Part shown: piece after piece, positions 1 to 9,935 of the stretch | Layout of the letters: every line of letters starts with the position of its first letter | Position numbering within the stretch: the first letter of the stretch is position 1 | NCBI RefSeq assembly: GCF_033095965.1 | Contig: NZ_AP026801.1 | Span: 1,136,001-1,200,000, forward strand | Origin: Xylocopilactobacillus apis | Lineage (GTDB): Bacteria > Bacillota > Bacilli > Lactobacillales > Lactobacillaceae | Direction of reading: 5' to 3' | DNA: 64,000 nt | The notes under the pieces: generated by a model | Seen by the model: the letters and a program-made list of their open reading frames with translations, nothing else | Databases searched by the model: none | Told to the model about the DNA's origin: nothing | Translations under genes and position numbers: made by a program

Positions 1-1
1 A

Positions 2-115
2 CTAAGATTAATTCTTTTTGGCAGCGATATGAAATATACGATTCATGTCGTCACACCGCAAACTTACCAAATTAATTTAAACAAATCTAAATTAAAAATT
101 CCTTTTTCTCTTTAA
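2..115 (+). CDS. 3' end of an unknown plus-strand gene (partial)
   Basis: Reading from base 2, the plus strand is open for 37 codons and stops with TAA at 113-115, just before a two-way hairpin shared with hslU. The visible tail (…GSDMKYTIHVV…) contains no motif I recognise. Its convergence on the terminator and its uninterrupted frame from the window edge are the only evidence that it is a real gene end. A second plus frame from base 1 closes sooner. Function is unknown and the call is weak. Confidence 0.3.
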   Translation, partial: LRLILFGSDMKYTIHVVTPQTYQINLNKSKLKIPFSL

Positions 116-116
116 C

Positions 117-164
117 AAAAAAACAGTTTAAATCGATTCAATGAATCAATCTAAACTGTTTTTA
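117..164. terminator. bidirectional Rho-independent terminator
   Basis: The arms AAAACAGTTTA and TAAACTGTTTT flank an inner GATTCA/TGAATC pairing. A-runs lie on the left and T-runs on the right, so the hairpin can stop transcription in both directions. It sits between the end of the partial gene at 2-115 and the stop of hslU. Confidence 0.75.
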
Positions 165-174
165 ATTTGTCTTT

Positions 175-1644
175 TTAAAGGATATACTCGCTAAGATCAC
201 GGTTAGAAATAATACCAGTTAATTTATCTTCAACGTACTTATCAGTAATTTCAATCTTTCCTGTCTGCATGCCTGGAGTTTCAAAAAGAATGTCTTCAAG
301 CAATTTTTCAATTACTGTTGCCAAACGACGAGCTCCAATATTTTCATTCGTTTCATTAAGTTTAGCTGAAATCTCAGCAATTTTATCAATTGCCTCAGAA
401 CTGAAGCTTAAATCTACTCCGTCTGTTTTAATTAATTCAACATATTGTTTAATAATTGCATCATCCGGCTCAGTCAAAATTCGTCTAAAATCTTCTTCAG
501 ATAAATTCTTTAACTCTACTCTAATTGGAAAACGGCCTTGTAATTCAGCAATCAGATCACTTGGTTTACTTTCTTGAAAAGCTCCCGATGCAATGAACAA
601 AATATGATCAGTGTCAACCATTCCATATTTGGTTTTTACTTGCGATCCTTCAACAATTGGTAAAATATCGCGCTGAACCCCTTCTCTTGATACTTCCCCA
701 CTATTTCGTGAATTACTAGAAGCAATCTTATCAAACTCATCAATAAAAATTATTCCTGAGTTTTCAGTCAATTTAACAGCAGCTTCGTTTAAATCACTAG
801 AATCGATCAATTTATCTGATTCTTCTTCAATTAAAACTTCACGTGCTTCTTTAACAGTCATTTTACGTTCAGTATATTTAGGTGGAACCAATCGATCAAG
901 AGTTTCCGACATATCAATTCCAATTGAACCCATGTTTTCTAATGATGGATTTGATTGAAGATTATCTTTAACCTTAAGAGTTATAACTTTATCTTCAAGT
1001 TCCCCATTTTGGAGCTGTTCCGAAATTCCCATCCGATCAAAAATTAGCTTCTGTTTTTCCTTCTTTGCATCAGCTTCTTTTTGTTCAGGAGTTCTATTAT
1101 CGATTGTCTCTTTTTTAGCCGGAATATCGGCTTCTTCAACAGCAGGTCCGAGTCCCAATGCATTTCCAAAATTGTTAAGAGCATTAATCATTGAATTAGT
1201 ATCAACTTGCTCTTTTTCTTTTTTCTCTGGTACTAATATTTCAATAAGGCGCTTGTTCGCAGCTCTTCTAGCTTCATCACGAACATTTTTCCTTCTCTTT
1301 TTTGCTTCCATATTGGCAGAAATATCAGCTAAATCACGAACCATGGATTCTACATCCCGGCCGACATATCCAACTTCAGTGAATTTCGTTGCTTCAACTT
1401 TAATAAAAGGAGCCCCAACAACTTTTGCTAAACGACGAGCAATTTCTGTTTTTCCGACCCCAGTAGGTCCAATCATCATTAAATTTTTTGGAGTGATTGC
1501 TTCTTGCCATTGACGATTTAACAACAGACGACGGTGACGGTTAAATACGGCAATTGAAATTGCTTTTTTGGCTTCATCTTGACCAATTACATATTTATCA
1601 AGCTCTGATACGATTTCTTTAGGGGTTAATGTTTTATTATTCAT
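175..1644 (-). CDS. hslU: HslU, ATPase subunit of the HslUV (ClpYQ) protease
   Basis: AAA+ unfoldase that feeds substrates into the HslV peptidase chamber in the cytoplasm. The 489 aa product has the Walker A motif GPTGVGKT at residues 59-66, the GYVGRDVE pore motif near residue 93, the variable charged I-domain in the middle (about residues 115-250), Walker B FIDEFDK near residue 300, and the conserved C-terminal tail ending SEYIL that docks into HslV. The length is slightly above the usual 440-470 because of the I-domain. It overlaps hslV by 8 bases and is the last gene of the topA-trmFO-xerC-hslV-hslU run. In Bacillus subtilis codY follows; here it does not. The ribosome binding site GAGG lies 12 bases before ATG, inside hslV. 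Confidence 0.97.
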   Translation of the reverse strand: MNNKTLTPKEIVSELDKYVIGQDEAKKAISIAVFNRHRRLLLNRQWQEAITPKNLMMIGPTGVGKTEIARRLAKVVGAPFIKVEATKFTEVGYVGRDVESMVRDLADISANMEAKKRRKNVRDEARRAANKRLIEILVPEKKEKEQVDTNSMINALNNFGNALGLGPAVEEADIPAKKETIDNRTPEQKEADAKKEKQKLIFDRMGISEQLQNGELEDKVITLKVKDNLQSNPSLENMGSIGIDMSETLDRLVPPKYTERKMTVKEAREVLIEEESDKLIDSSDLNEAAVKLTENSGIIFIDEFDKIASSNSRNSGEVSREGVQRDILPIVEGSQVKTKYGMVDTDHILFIASGAFQESKPSDLIAELQGRFPIRVELKNLSEEDFRRILTEPDDAIIKQYVELIKTDGVDLSFSSEAIDKIAEISAKLNETNENIGARRLATVIEKLLEDILFETPGMQTGKIEITDKYVEDKLTGIISNRDLSEYIL

Positions 1645-2170
1645 TTCGATCTAATACCTCAACTTTAATATCAGAATTTGTAAAAATATCAATTTCTGAC
1701 GCTATTTTAACGCTTTTCTGGACAATTTTTTCGGGAGAAAGTTTTGTGTTATCTAGTAATGCCATTGCTGAAGCCTGGGCAAAATTGCCGCCAGAGCCAA
1801 TTGCTAAGACATCAAATTCCGGCTGAATTATCTCACCAGTTCCTGAAACTAAAAGCATATCTTTCTTATCAGCAACAATTAGCATTGCTTCAAGTTTTTG
1901 AAGCATTTGATCTTTGCGCCAATCTTGAGCTAATTCAACAGCAGAACGTCTTAAATCTCCACCATATTTTTTTAATTTTTCTACAAAACGATCTTGAAGA
2001 GTTACTGCATCAGCAACGCCTCCGGCAAAACCTGATAAAACTTTACCATCATAGATTCGGCGGATTTTCTGAGCGTTACCTTTCATAATGTATTTCTCAC
2101 CGGCAGTAACTTGTCCGTCCCCTGCAATTGCTACTTGTTTATCATTTCTAACAACGCAAATTGTTGTCAT
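1637..2170 (-). CDS. hslV: HslV, peptidase subunit of the HslUV protease
   Basis: Threonine peptidase of the proteasome beta-type fold, forming the double-hexamer proteolytic core with HslU. After removal of Met the N-terminus is Thr-Thr-Ile, giving the catalytic Thr. The motif AGDGQVT at about residues 16-22 is diagnostic, as are SGFAGGVAD (about 47-55) and the later AIGSGGNFA segment. The 177 aa length is typical. Bacillus ClpQ uses an N-terminal Ser, so the Thr here is the more widespread form. The gene lies between xerC (8-base gap) and hslU (8-base overlap), implying translational coupling. Confidence 0.97.
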   Translation of the reverse strand: MTTICVVRNDKQVAIAGDGQVTAGEKYIMKGNAQKIRRIYDGKVLSGFAGGVADAVTLQDRFVEKLKKYGGDLRRSAVELAQDWRKDQMLQKLEAMLIVADKKDMLLVSGTGEIIQPEFDVLAIGSGGNFAQASAMALLDNTKLSPEKIVQKSVKIASEIDIFTNSDIKVEVLDRNE

Positions 2171-2178
2171 TATTTAAC

Positions 2179-3063
2179 TCACTTTCTAGGAAAATCTTTT
2201 TTATAGACATCCTGTAACTTTTTTATTGATACATGTGTATATATTTGGGTGGTATTTATTGAAGAGTGACCCAACAACTCTTGAACAATTCTTAAATCTG
2301 CTCCATTATCCAATAAATGGGTTGCAAGTGAATGTCTTAAGATATGAGGATGAATCCCAGGTTTATTAATTTTTAATAAAACTTGATCAAAAATGTATTC
2401 CAATCCTCGATCCGTCAATTTGTCCCCTTTTGAATTTAAAATCAAAAAATCACACTTTTTTTGGGCCAATATCGATGGTCTTGCATCTTTTAGATAAAGA
2501 TTCAAAATTTTTTGAAAATTTTCATTAAACGGAACATAACGATCTTTGCTCCCTTTTCCATGAACTAAAATTACTTTTAAATTAAAATCAATCTCATTAA
2601 GTTTAATATTAACTGCTTCGGAAATTCTGATCCCCGTCGAGTACAACAATTCAAAAATCAAACGGTCCCTAATTTCCAAATTTGTGCCCATCGGAATTTC
2701 ATCAATCAATTCATTTAATTCATCTTGATACATAATTTTAGGTAAATGTTTTGCTTTTTTTGAACCTTTAATTTTTTTAATTGGATTCACTACTATTTTA
2801 CCTTGTTGAAGTAAATATTGAAAGAAACTTGCTAAAGATGATTTTTTTCGGTCAATTGAGCTTTGTGCATATTTTTTATCTAGGTAGTTTAAATACAGAA
2901 AATAATCTTTTTTTACAACATCCTCGAATGATTTGTCATTCAAGAAGACGAAGAAATCTTTTAGGTCACGTTCATAAGCACTAATGGTTTTTGAAGAGTA
3001 ATGTTTAAAGTCTTTTAAGAAATCAATAAAATTATGAATTTGGAGCTGATTTTGCCCCTTCAA
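2179..3063 (-). CDS. xerC: XerC-type tyrosine recombinase (chromosome dimer resolution)
   Basis: Site-specific recombinase expected to act with XerD at the dif site. It has an N-terminal SAM-like DNA-binding domain (about residues 10-95) and a C-terminal catalytic domain with Arg146 (STGIRISEA), Lys170, His240/Arg243 (HILRH), His266 and the nucleophile Tyr275 (TTQIYTHV). The 294 aa length is normal. The start is TTG with GGAGG seven bases upstream; that GGAGG is the last codon region of trmFO. Its place directly upstream of hslVU matches Bacillus codV, which is why XerC rather than XerD is called. The second recombinase at 25434-26348 sits in the xerD context. Confidence 0.93.
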   Translation of the reverse strand: MKGQNQLQIHNFIDFLKDFKHYSSKTISAYERDLKDFFVFLNDKSFEDVVKKDYFLYLNYLDKKYAQSSIDRKKSSLASFFQYLLQQGKIVVNPIKKIKGSKKAKHLPKIMYQDELNELIDEIPMGTNLEIRDRLIFELLYSTGIRISEAVNIKLNEIDFNLKVILVHGKGSKDRYVPFNENFQKILNLYLKDARPSILAQKKCDFLILNSKGDKLTDRGLEYIFDQVLLKINKPGIHPHILRHSLATHLLDNGADLRIVQELLGHSSINTTQIYTHVSIKKLQDVYKKDFPRK

Positions 3064-3065
3064 TC

Positions 3066-4361
3066 TTAAACCTCCATTTGTTTAACAATTTCTAGTGCTC
3101 GCTCCGCCATTAATTGTCTTCGTTCTTTTTTGTTGCGAATTTTTTGATCTAAGGGAGTAACAATCCCAAAGTTAGCATTCATTGGCTGAAAATATTTAGA
3201 ATCAGCATTTGCTACGTAATTTCCCATTGCCCCAATCATTGTTTTCGGATCAACTTTTAGTTTTTCGCCTTTTAGCTGTTTGAAAAGCGATAGTGCTGCA
3301 AAAAGGCCACTGCCAGCACTTTCAACGTATCCTTCAACTCCAGTTATCTGACCGGCAAAATAAATTTTCGAGTTATCTTTTAATTGATAATTTCCGCTAA
3401 GCATGCCAGGAGAATTTAAAAAAGTATTTCGATGCATCACACCGTATCGGATAAATTCAACATTCTCAAGGCCTGGAATCATCTGAAAAACTCTTTTTTG
3501 TTCTCCCCATTTTAAATGGGTTTGAAAACCGACAATGTTATACATGGATTTTGAAACGTTATCTTGGCGTAATTGAACAACTGCATACGGCATTTCTCCA
3601 CTAGGAGTTTCTAACCCAACTGGCTTTAAAGGACCAAATAATAGAGTTTTTTCTCCGCGCGATGCCATTTCTTCAACCGGCATACAGCCTTCAAAATATT
3701 TTTCATCCTCAAAATCGTGTAATTCTGCTGTCTCAGCGCCTATTAATGCTTCATAAAATCGTTTAAACTGCTCTTCGTTCATCGGACAATTGAGATACGC
3801 AGCCTCTCCCTTATCGTAGCGAGACTTTTCGTAAACAACACTTCGATCAATACCTTCGCTTGAAATAATTGGTGCTGCAGCGTCATAAAAATATAATTGA
3901 TTTTGACCCGTAATCTCCTTAATTGATTTTGATAAATCATCAGAAGTTAAGGGACCTGTTGCAACAATGGTGTAGTTATCACCAATATTTTTAACTTCAT
4001 CATTAACTACTTCAATATTAGGCATCTCTTTTAAACTTTTGGTTACAAATTCAGAAAAGTTGTCACGATCAACCGCTAAAGCACTACCTGCTGGGACCTG
4101 ATGAGCATCAGCAGATTTCATAATTATCGAATCCAGTTGGCGCATTTCTTCTTTTAGTAGACCAACTCCGTTAGTTATATCGTTAGATCGCATTGAATTA
4201 GTACAAACTAATTCAGCAAATTGATCTGTATGATGAGCTGGCGTCATTTTTTTGCTGCGCATTTCGTGAAGTCGAACGTGGACTCCCCTTTTTGCGAGCT
4301 GGTAAGCCGCCTCAGAACCAGCTAAACCAGCACCAATGATATCGACAATTTGATCACTCAT
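3066..4361 (-). CDS. trmFO: TrmFO, methylenetetrahydrofolate-tRNA (uracil-54) methyltransferase
   Basis: Folate- and FAD-dependent enzyme that makes 5-methyluridine at position 54 of the tRNA T-loop. The N-terminal dinucleotide-binding motif is [10 protein letters not shown] (residues 10-19). The segment [12 protein letters not shown] (around residue 50) carries the conserved Cys, and the C-terminal part contains [17 protein letters not shown], typical of the GidA/TrmFO family. At 431 aa it is the short, tRNA-specific form rather than MnmG (about 630 aa). Its ATG shares bases with the stop of topA, and xerC follows after two bases. Confidence 0.96.
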   Translation of the reverse strand: MSDQIVDIIGAGLAGSEAAYQLAKRGVHVRLHEMRSKKMTPAHHTDQFAELVCTNSMRSNDITNGVGLLKEEMRQLDSIIMKSADAHQVPAGSALAVDRDNFSEFVTKSLKEMPNIEVVNDEVKNIGDNYTIVATGPLTSDDLSKSIKEITGQNQLYFYDAAAPIISSEGIDRSVVYEKSRYDKGEAAYLNCPMNEEQFKRFYEALIGAETAELHDFEDEKYFEGCMPVEEMASRGEKTLLFGPLKPVGLETPSGEMPYAVVQLRQDNVSKSMYNIVGFQTHLKWGEQKRVFQMIPGLENVEFIRYGVMHRNTFLNSPGMLSGNYQLKDNSKIYFAGQITGVEGYVESAGSGLFAALSLFKQLKGEKLKVDPKTMIGAMGNYVANADSKYFQPMNANFGIVTPLDQKIRNKKERRQLMAERALEIVKQMEV

Positions 4362-6457
4362 TATTTTTGTACCTCTTCTGCATAATCTCCGTTAGGACAT
4401 ACAACTTGTAGTGTATTTTTTACTTTCTTTTCGACTAAGAAATGGTCGCAGTTAGGACAATTTCTTGGAACTGGCTTATCCCAGGACATAAATTCACATT
4501 TAGGATAGCGTGAACATCCATAAAACAGACGATTACGCTTAGTATGTTTTTCAATAACTTCCCCTTCATGACACACTGGACAAGTCATTCCAATTTCTTT
4601 AACTACTGCTTTAGTGTAGCGGCAATCAGGAAATCTGCTGCAGGCAATGAACTTACCGTAACGACCCATTTTATAAACCAACGGTGCCCCACATTCAGGA
4701 CAATTATCGCCCACAAGTTCAAACTTAAACTCAATTTTCTCAATTTTTTTATCGGCATTATCAACTTCTGGTTCAAACTTTTGATAAAATTTATCGACCA
4801 ATGAAACCCAGTCGTTGATTCCCTGTTCAACATTATCAAGATTTGTCTCAATATCTGCTGTGAAACCAATATTTACTATTTCTGGGAAGAACTCCTCAAT
4901 AATATTATTAACGATTTTCCCTAAATCTGTCGGTTCAAATCGTTTTGCATTTAATTTGACGTAATACCTTTTTTGAAGAGTATCAATGATTGGTGAAAAA
5001 GTTGAAGGACGACCAACACCGTTTTCCTCTAATGCTTTAACTAAACTTGCTTCAGTATATTTTGCAGGCGGCTGGGTAAAATGCTGAGCCGGAGATAACT
5101 TACTCAACGTCACCTTGTCTCCGGTTTTAAGATCAGGTAATTCACCGTCATTTTTTGAATCACTATCTTTATAAACTTTAGTAAATCCTGGAAAAACTAA
5201 TTTTGAACCTTTGACCTGAAATTGAACATCATTTTGTTCAACATTAGTACTCATTGTGTCATAAACAGCAGCTGACATCTGACTGGCAACAAAGCGATCC
5301 CAAATAAGTGTATATAAACGCAGCTGATCACGTGACAAAATGTCTTTTAAAGATTGAGGAGTTCTTAGAACTGAACTCGGACGAATGGCTTCATGAGCGT
5401 CTTGAACTTTTTCTTTTTTATTATTTTTAGCAACTCGTGAACCAACATATTCTTTTCCATACTTATCTAAAATAAATTTATGTGATTCTTCAACCGCTGT
5501 TGGAGATACCCGGACGGAATCAGTTCTCATATATGTAATCAAACCAGCATGACCAGTTTTACCGCCTAAATTAACTCCTTCATACAATTGCTGAGCTAAC
5601 ATCATCGTTTTCTTAGTATGAAAATTTAATTTACGATTTGCAACCTGCTGTAAAGTTGATGTTGTAAAAGCTGGATTAGGATTTTTCCTAGTCTGCCTTT
5701 TTTTTACATCCGTAACATTAAACTCTTTTTTCTTATCGAGTTTCGTAATGACCTCTTTAACATCTTGATCATTACTTAATTTTTTCTTTTTACCACCGAC
5801 TCCATAAAATTCACCAATAAAAGTTTTTCGGTCCTTTTTAAAATTAGCCTCAATTGTCCAATATTCTTCTGGTACAAATTTATCAATCTCATTTTGCCGA
5901 TCAATAATTAACTTCAGTGCAACAGATTGAACTCTCCCAGCCGAAAGACCTTTTTTAACTTTCCGCCAAAGAATCGGACTAATTGAATATCCAACAATGC
6001 GGTCTAAAACTCTTCGTGCCTGCTGAGCATCAACTAAATTCATATTGATTTGACGAGGGTTTTTAAAAGCTTCCTTAACTGTATCCTTAGTTATTTCATT
6101 AAATACCACACGATTTTTATCAGTTTCTTTAAGACCCAGAATATGGCTTACATGCCAAGCTATCGCCTCACCTTCACGATCCGGATCTGAAGCCAGATAA
6201 ACTTGTTTTGCCTTTGCTGCTTCTTTTTTTAAATCCTTAATAACAGGACCTTTACCTCGAATCGAAATATATTCCGGCTTAAAACTATTTTCAATATCTA
6301 CTCCCATCTTACTTTTGGGTAAATCTCGAATATGCCCCTTAGATGCAACAACTCGATAATTTCTTCCTAGATATCTTTCAATCGTCTGAGCTTTGGTGGG
6401 GGACTCAACGATAACTAAATTTTTTTTTGTTGTTCTTTTTTTTGTTGAACTTACCAT
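4361..6457 (-). CDS. topA: DNA topoisomerase I
   Basis: Type IA topoisomerase that relaxes negative supercoils through a 5'-phosphotyrosine intermediate. The Toprim domain starts at [16 protein letters not shown] and includes the acidic [12 protein letters not shown] motif near residue 95. The active Tyr is in [11 protein letters not shown] (about residue 310). Three C-terminal zinc-ribbon-like segments follow; the first two have four Cys, while the third (CPNC…VVCPNGDY) has only three. The 698 aa length is normal. The start ATG has GGA seven bases upstream. First gene of the run topA-trmFO-xerC-hslVU, 65 bases downstream of dprA. Confidence 0.97.
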   Translation of the reverse strand: MVSSTKKRTTKKNLVIVESPTKAQTIERYLGRNYRVVASKGHIRDLPKSKMGVDIENSFKPEYISIRGKGPVIKDLKKEAAKAKQVYLASDPDREGEAIAWHVSHILGLKETDKNRVVFNEITKDTVKEAFKNPRQINMNLVDAQQARRVLDRIVGYSISPILWRKVKKGLSAGRVQSVALKLIIDRQNEIDKFVPEEYWTIEANFKKDRKTFIGEFYGVGGKKKKLSNDQDVKEVITKLDKKKEFNVTDVKKRQTRKNPNPAFTTSTLQQVANRKLNFHTKKTMMLAQQLYEGVNLGGKTGHAGLITYMRTDSVRVSPTAVEESHKFILDKYGKEYVGSRVAKNNKKEKVQDAHEAIRPSSVLRTPQSLKDILSRDQLRLYTLIWDRFVASQMSAAVYDTMSTNVEQNDVQFQVKGSKLVFPGFTKVYKDSDSKNDGELPDLKTGDKVTLSKLSPAQHFTQPPAKYTEASLVKALEENGVGRPSTFSPIIDTLQKRYYVKLNAKRFEPTDLGKIVNNIIEEFFPEIVNIGFTADIETNLDNVEQGINDWVSLVDKFYQKFEPEVDNADKKIEKIEFKFELVGDNCPECGAPLVYKMGRYGKFIACSRFPDCRYTKAVVKEIGMTCPVCHEGEVIEKHTKRNRLFYGCSRYPKCEFMSWDKPVPRNCPNCDHFLVEKKVKNTLQVVCPNGDYAEEVQK

Positions 6458-6522
6458 CTAATCATCCAATCTTTAAAAATTCATATACCTAAATAAGAAT
6501 ACTACTGCTGTCAATATTAAAC

Positions 6523-7383
6523 TTACCAATAATATTGTAATTCACAATTAACGTCCTCCGACTTAAGGACGAGTTTTGCACCAGCCTGAATCAATTTATT
6601 AGATCCTTCATACAATGGATCATCTGCTTCTCCTGGTAAAGCAAAAACTTCTCGATTATTTTGTAAAGCTAGATTCCCCGTGATTAAACTGCCTGAATGA
6701 TCCTTTGCACTAGCAACTAAAACTCCATGCGATATGCCAGCAATGATCCGGTTGCGCTCTGGAAAATGAAATCTTTTTGCTCGAATCCAAGGCACGTATT
6801 CTGAAATTAATAAATGATTTTGCGCAATATTTTGCTGTAATTGTTTATTTTCTACCGGATAGTATTGGTAAAGACCTGTTGCAATTACTGCAATTACGTT
6901 CCCACGGTGATTAATAGCCGAACTTAACGCAATTGCATCTATACCTCTAGCTAAACCACTAACAACAGTGATTTTATCTTGAATTAACTCTGGACACAAC
7001 CGATTAATTATTTCAAAAGAGTTAGATGGACACTCTCTTCCTCCTACAATCCCCAAGCATTTAGTTTTTAATAAGTCTAAATTTCCCTGATAACTTAGAA
7101 TAATTGGTGGATCATAACTTTCTAATAGTCGATCTGGATACTCAGAGTCTAAAATTGTTAAAAATTTTACTCCTCTCTTTTCGTTTTCGACTAAATGTGC
7201 TTTGAAAGGATAATTTGTATACTCATCAATATATTTTGAACTCAGATGAGAAAACCGCATAATATCGTGAAAATCAAGATCTTTTTCATCATATAGTGAG
7301 CTGTTCTCAATCAAAGAAATATAATTGCGATAAGTAAATGTTTGACTCAAAAAGCCATTTAGTAAAGCATCTCGTAATTTCAA
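6523..7383 (-). CDS. dprA: DprA, DNA-processing protein for transformation
   Basis: Loads RecA on single-stranded DNA that enters during natural transformation. The Rossmann-like core reads LGIVGGREC, SGLARGIDAIALSSA and FPERNRIIAGIS, followed by SGSLITGNLAL and FALPGEADDPLYEGSN; these are the standard DprA blocks. An N-terminal SAM-like region of about 90 residues precedes it. The start is TTG with AGGAGG seven bases upstream. The leader just upstream is occupied by the tandem repeat at 7391-7735, each unit of which carries another copy of this ribosome binding site. The family is also kept in non-competent bacteria, so competence is not proven. Confidence 0.95.
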   Translation of the reverse strand: MKLRDALLNGFLSQTFTYRNYISLIENSSLYDEKDLDFHDIMRFSHLSSKYIDEYTNYPFKAHLVENEKRGVKFLTILDSEYPDRLLESYDPPIILSYQGNLDLLKTKCLGIVGGRECPSNSFEIINRLCPELIQDKITVVSGLARGIDAIALSSAINHRGNVIAVIATGLYQYYPVENKQLQQNIAQNHLLISEYVPWIRAKRFHFPERNRIIAGISHGVLVASAKDHSGSLITGNLALQNNREVFALPGEADDPLYEGSNKLIQAGAKLVLKSEDVNCELQYYW

Positions 7384-7390
7384 TTAATTA

Positions 7391-7735
7391 CCTCCTACAT
7401 AAAGAAATTACGCAGTTTTTTTAATTTGGAAAAAAATAAATCAGCGCAGCTTATAATTTTTAATTAATTTACCTCCTACATAAAAAGATTACGCAGTTTT
7501 TTAATTTTGGAAAAAAAATAAATCAGTGCAGCTTATAATTTTTAATTAATTTACCTCCTACATAAAAAGATTACGCAGTTTTTTAATTTTGGAAAAAAAT
7601 AAATCAGTGCAGCTTATAATTTTTAATTAATTTACCTCCTACATAAAAAGATTACGCAGTTTTTTAATTTTGGAAAAAAATAAATCAGTGCAGCTTATAT
7701 TTTTAATTAATTTACCTCCTACATAAAAAGATTAC
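7391..7735. repeat. tandem array of an 80-82 bp unit, four full copies plus a fragment
   Basis: The string CCTCCTACATAAA recurs at 7391, 7472, 7554, 7635 and 7715, giving periods of 81, 82, 81 and 80 bases. Units 2-4 are almost identical; the unit nearest dprA is the most diverged (AAAGAAATTACGCAG, TCAGCGCAG). On the minus strand each unit begins with the last bases of rnhB (TGCGTAA) and contains the AGGAGG box of dprA followed by an A/T-rich stretch. The array fills the whole rnhB-dprA gap. No reading frame, CRISPR-like spacer or clear hairpin was found in it. Confidence 0.95.
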
Positions 7736-8505
7736 GCATTAAATTTTTGAACGGGTGAAAAACTTTGACGATGAATCGGGGTAATTCCATATTTTTCAAG
7801 CGCTGATAAATGATCTTTTGTGCCGTATCCTTTATTTTTTTTGAAATTATACTCTGGGTAGAATGAATCATACTTTGTCATCAAGGCATCACGGTAAACT
7901 TTAGCAATAATGCTGGCTGCTCCAATACTTACACTTCTTGCATCGCCTTTAACAATATCCGTTTGAGGAATAGAAGAATTAATATGAATCGCATCTATTA
8001 AAAGTTCTTGCGGTGTAATTTTTAATTTATTAACCGCTTGGAGCATTCCTAGCCGACTCGCTTCCAAAATATTAATTTGATCAATTTTTTTTGGAGAAAT
8101 TATGGCTACGCTATAACAAATAGCATACTTTTTTATTTCTTCAGACAAACGTTCACGTTCTCTAACTGACAACTTTTTAGAATCATCAATTCCTAAAATT
8201 GGATGCCTAGAATCTAAAACAACTGCCCCACACACGACAGGACCTGCCAGACAACCTCTACCAACTTCATCAACACCGGCAACTATTTTATTTTGACTCC
8301 AGAATTTAGCTTCAAAGGTACTTTTTTGTTCATATTCAAGTTTTTTAATTCTAATAAGTTCACATTTTCGCTCATAAGATTTTAATAAAACTTGAACACT
8401 TTTGCGTGAATCTTTTTTTAACTCATGCAAAAAAAGAGGCGAAACATCTTTCTCTTTCAGCCTCTCTTTAATCTTCGGTATTGATAATTTCTTCTGGTCT
8501 TTCAA
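7732..8505 (-). CDS. rnhB: Ribonuclease HII
   Basis: Cleaves RNA in RNA-DNA hybrids, including single ribonucleotides in DNA. The catalytic block GVDEVGRGCLAGPVV lies near residue 78, followed by DDSKKLS, an IDAI segment and ASIIAKVYRD. A lactobacillus-type N-terminal extension of about 75 residues precedes the catalytic domain. The start shown is TTG with only a weak GGA ten bases upstream, inside rbgA (38-base overlap), so the exact N-terminus is uncertain. The stop codon is embedded in the tandem repeat unit that follows. Confidence 0.93.
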   Translation of the reverse strand: MKDQKKLSIPKIKERLKEKDVSPLFLHELKKDSRKSVQVLLKSYERKCELIRIKKLEYEQKSTFEAKFWSQNKIVAGVDEVGRGCLAGPVVCGAVVLDSRHPILGIDDSKKLSVRERERLSEEIKKYAICYSVAIISPKKIDQINILEASRLGMLQAVNKLKITPQELLIDAIHINSSIPQTDIVKGDARSVSIGAASIIAKVYRDALMTKYDSFYPEYNFKKNKGYGTKDHLSALEKYGITPIHRQSFSPVQKFNA

Positions 8506-9295
8506 GGGTTATTTTTCCATATTTCAAAGTTCTAAAATCATTAATAATTTCTTCTGCTTTTTTTGCAGTGTCATCAACATCATGACCTTCCATAAACTGA
8601 ATCCATGATGAACAATTGTTAAAATACATTTGAGATTTTTCTGGATAGTATTGGCTAACTGTTTGTAGTAAAAAATCAACTACTTTTTCAGGGTCATAAA
8701 TGTAATTAGCAATTGAATTTAATAAAGCTATTTTATACCCCGTTTCAGGGCTCTCAAATTTAGGCCACAACATGCCAGGGGTATCTAAAATTTTAAAATG
8801 GTCGTTAACTTTATACCAAAGTAAATTTCTTGTTAATCCCGGTTTATTTTGAACCACTGCCGACTTCTTATTCATAATTCTATTAAGCAGCGTTGACTTA
8901 CCAACATTGGGAATGCCGATTATCGCTGAACGCACCGGAATATTCTTTAACCCAAGATTAACGTACTTCTTTTTACTATTTAGAACTGTTGATTCAGCAG
9001 CCTTAACAACCGATCTAAGGCCAGATCCTTTTGCAGCATTAATTGTTAAAACCTGCTGATTAGTCTCACGAAAATAGTCAAGCCAAAGTTGAGTGATTTC
9101 GGGATCTGCCAGATCAGTTTTGTTTAAAAGATAAATCTTTGGTTTATCTATAAAAACTTCATTCAAATACTGATTAATTGAACTAATAGGTGCGCGAGCA
9201 TCTAAAAGAATTAAAGCTAAATCAATCTCTTTTTTCTTCTCAGTTAATAATCTTTTTGTTTTGGCCATATGGCCAGGGAACCATTCACCTGTCAT
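8468..9295 (-). CDS. rbgA: RbgA (YlqF), GTPase for 50S ribosome assembly
   Basis: Circularly permuted GTPase needed for late large-subunit maturation. The G motifs appear in permuted order: G4 NKTDLAD (about 58-64), then G1 GIPNVGKSTLLN (about 125-136), then G3 DTPGMLWPK (about 172-180). A C-terminal helical domain follows. The N-terminal GEWFPGHMAKTKR is typical. The ylqF-rnhB order matches Bacillus. ATG has AGG eight bases upstream, and the start overlaps the stop of lepB by one base. Confidence 0.95.
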   Translation of the reverse strand: MTGEWFPGHMAKTKRLLTEKKKEIDLALILLDARAPISSINQYLNEVFIDKPKIYLLNKTDLADPEITQLWLDYFRETNQQVLTINAAKGSGLRSVVKAAESTVLNSKKKYVNLGLKNIPVRSAIIGIPNVGKSTLLNRIMNKKSAVVQNKPGLTRNLLWYKVNDHFKILDTPGMLWPKFESPETGYKIALLNSIANYIYDPEKVVDFLLQTVSQYYPEKSQMYFNNCSSWIQFMEGHDVDDTAKKAEEIINDFRTLKYGKITLERPEEIINTED

Positions 9296-9915
9296 TAAAA
9301 AAACCTAAACTTAGAAATCGGAGAAAAACGGAAGAACACAATTCCGTCAATCCGATTACTTTTAACAAACCCGAAATAGCGGCTGTCTGAAGAATGAGCT
9401 CTATTATCACCCATTACAAAATAGCTATCTGCAGGTACTTTTTTTGTGTGATTTGTTGCGGGAAGATCTTCCATCTTAAAATCGACGGTAACATCTTTAC
9501 TATCATCAATATCTTTTAAAAATGTTTCTGAATACTTTTTACCGTTAATATAGAGTTTATTATCTTTAAAGGTAATTTTATCTCCAGGTAATCCGATCAC
9601 CCTTTTAATAAAATGATCTTTAGGATTTATGCCCGCATATCCTTTAGGGGGATTAAAAACAATAATATCAAAACGTTTAATTTTACCAAATTTACGTAAA
9701 ATATTTTGGTCTTTATTTTCAAAAGTTGGGCGCATGGAATCCCCATCAACGATCGAATTTCTAAAAAAGAACGTAAAAATTACTAATACAACAATAATAT
9801 TAATTAAGGAAACGAACAGTAATTGAATATAGTAAAGCAGCCGTTCGGTTTTGTTAGCCTGACTTTTTAAATATTTTCGACGTGCTCGACTTTTCACTGT
9901 TAAGTATTGGGCCAA
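9295..9915 (-). CDS. lepB: Signal peptidase I
   Basis: Membrane-anchored Ser/Lys peptidase that removes signal peptides outside the membrane. One transmembrane segment lies at about residues 29-50. Box B is VDGDSMRPTF with the catalytic Ser, box D is FIKRVIGLPGDK with the catalytic Lys, and box E is MGDNRAHSSDSRYFG. The 206 aa length fits the Gram-positive form. The start is TTG with AGGT about nine bases upstream. Located between ctpA and rbgA. Confidence 0.95.
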   Translation of the reverse strand: MAQYLTVKSRARRKYLKSQANKTERLLYYIQLLFVSLINIIVVLVIFTFFFRNSIVDGDSMRPTFENKDQNILRKFGKIKRFDIIVFNPPKGYAGINPKDHFIKRVIGLPGDKITFKDNKLYINGKKYSETFLKDIDDSKDVTVDFKMEDLPATNHTKKVPADSYFVMGDNRAHSSDSRYFGFVKSNRIDGIVFFRFSPISKFRFF

Positions 9916-9935
9916 ATCTGCTTACCTGCCAAAAT

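Noticed and set aside
2179-3063. phage or integron integrase
   Set aside because: Length, motifs and gene order match housekeeping XerC; no att sites or other mobile genes are nearby. The same holds for xerD at 25434-26348.
7391-7735. CRISPR array
   Set aside because: The repeats are 80-82 bp, contiguous and without unique spacers; they include gene-end and ribosome-binding-site sequence.
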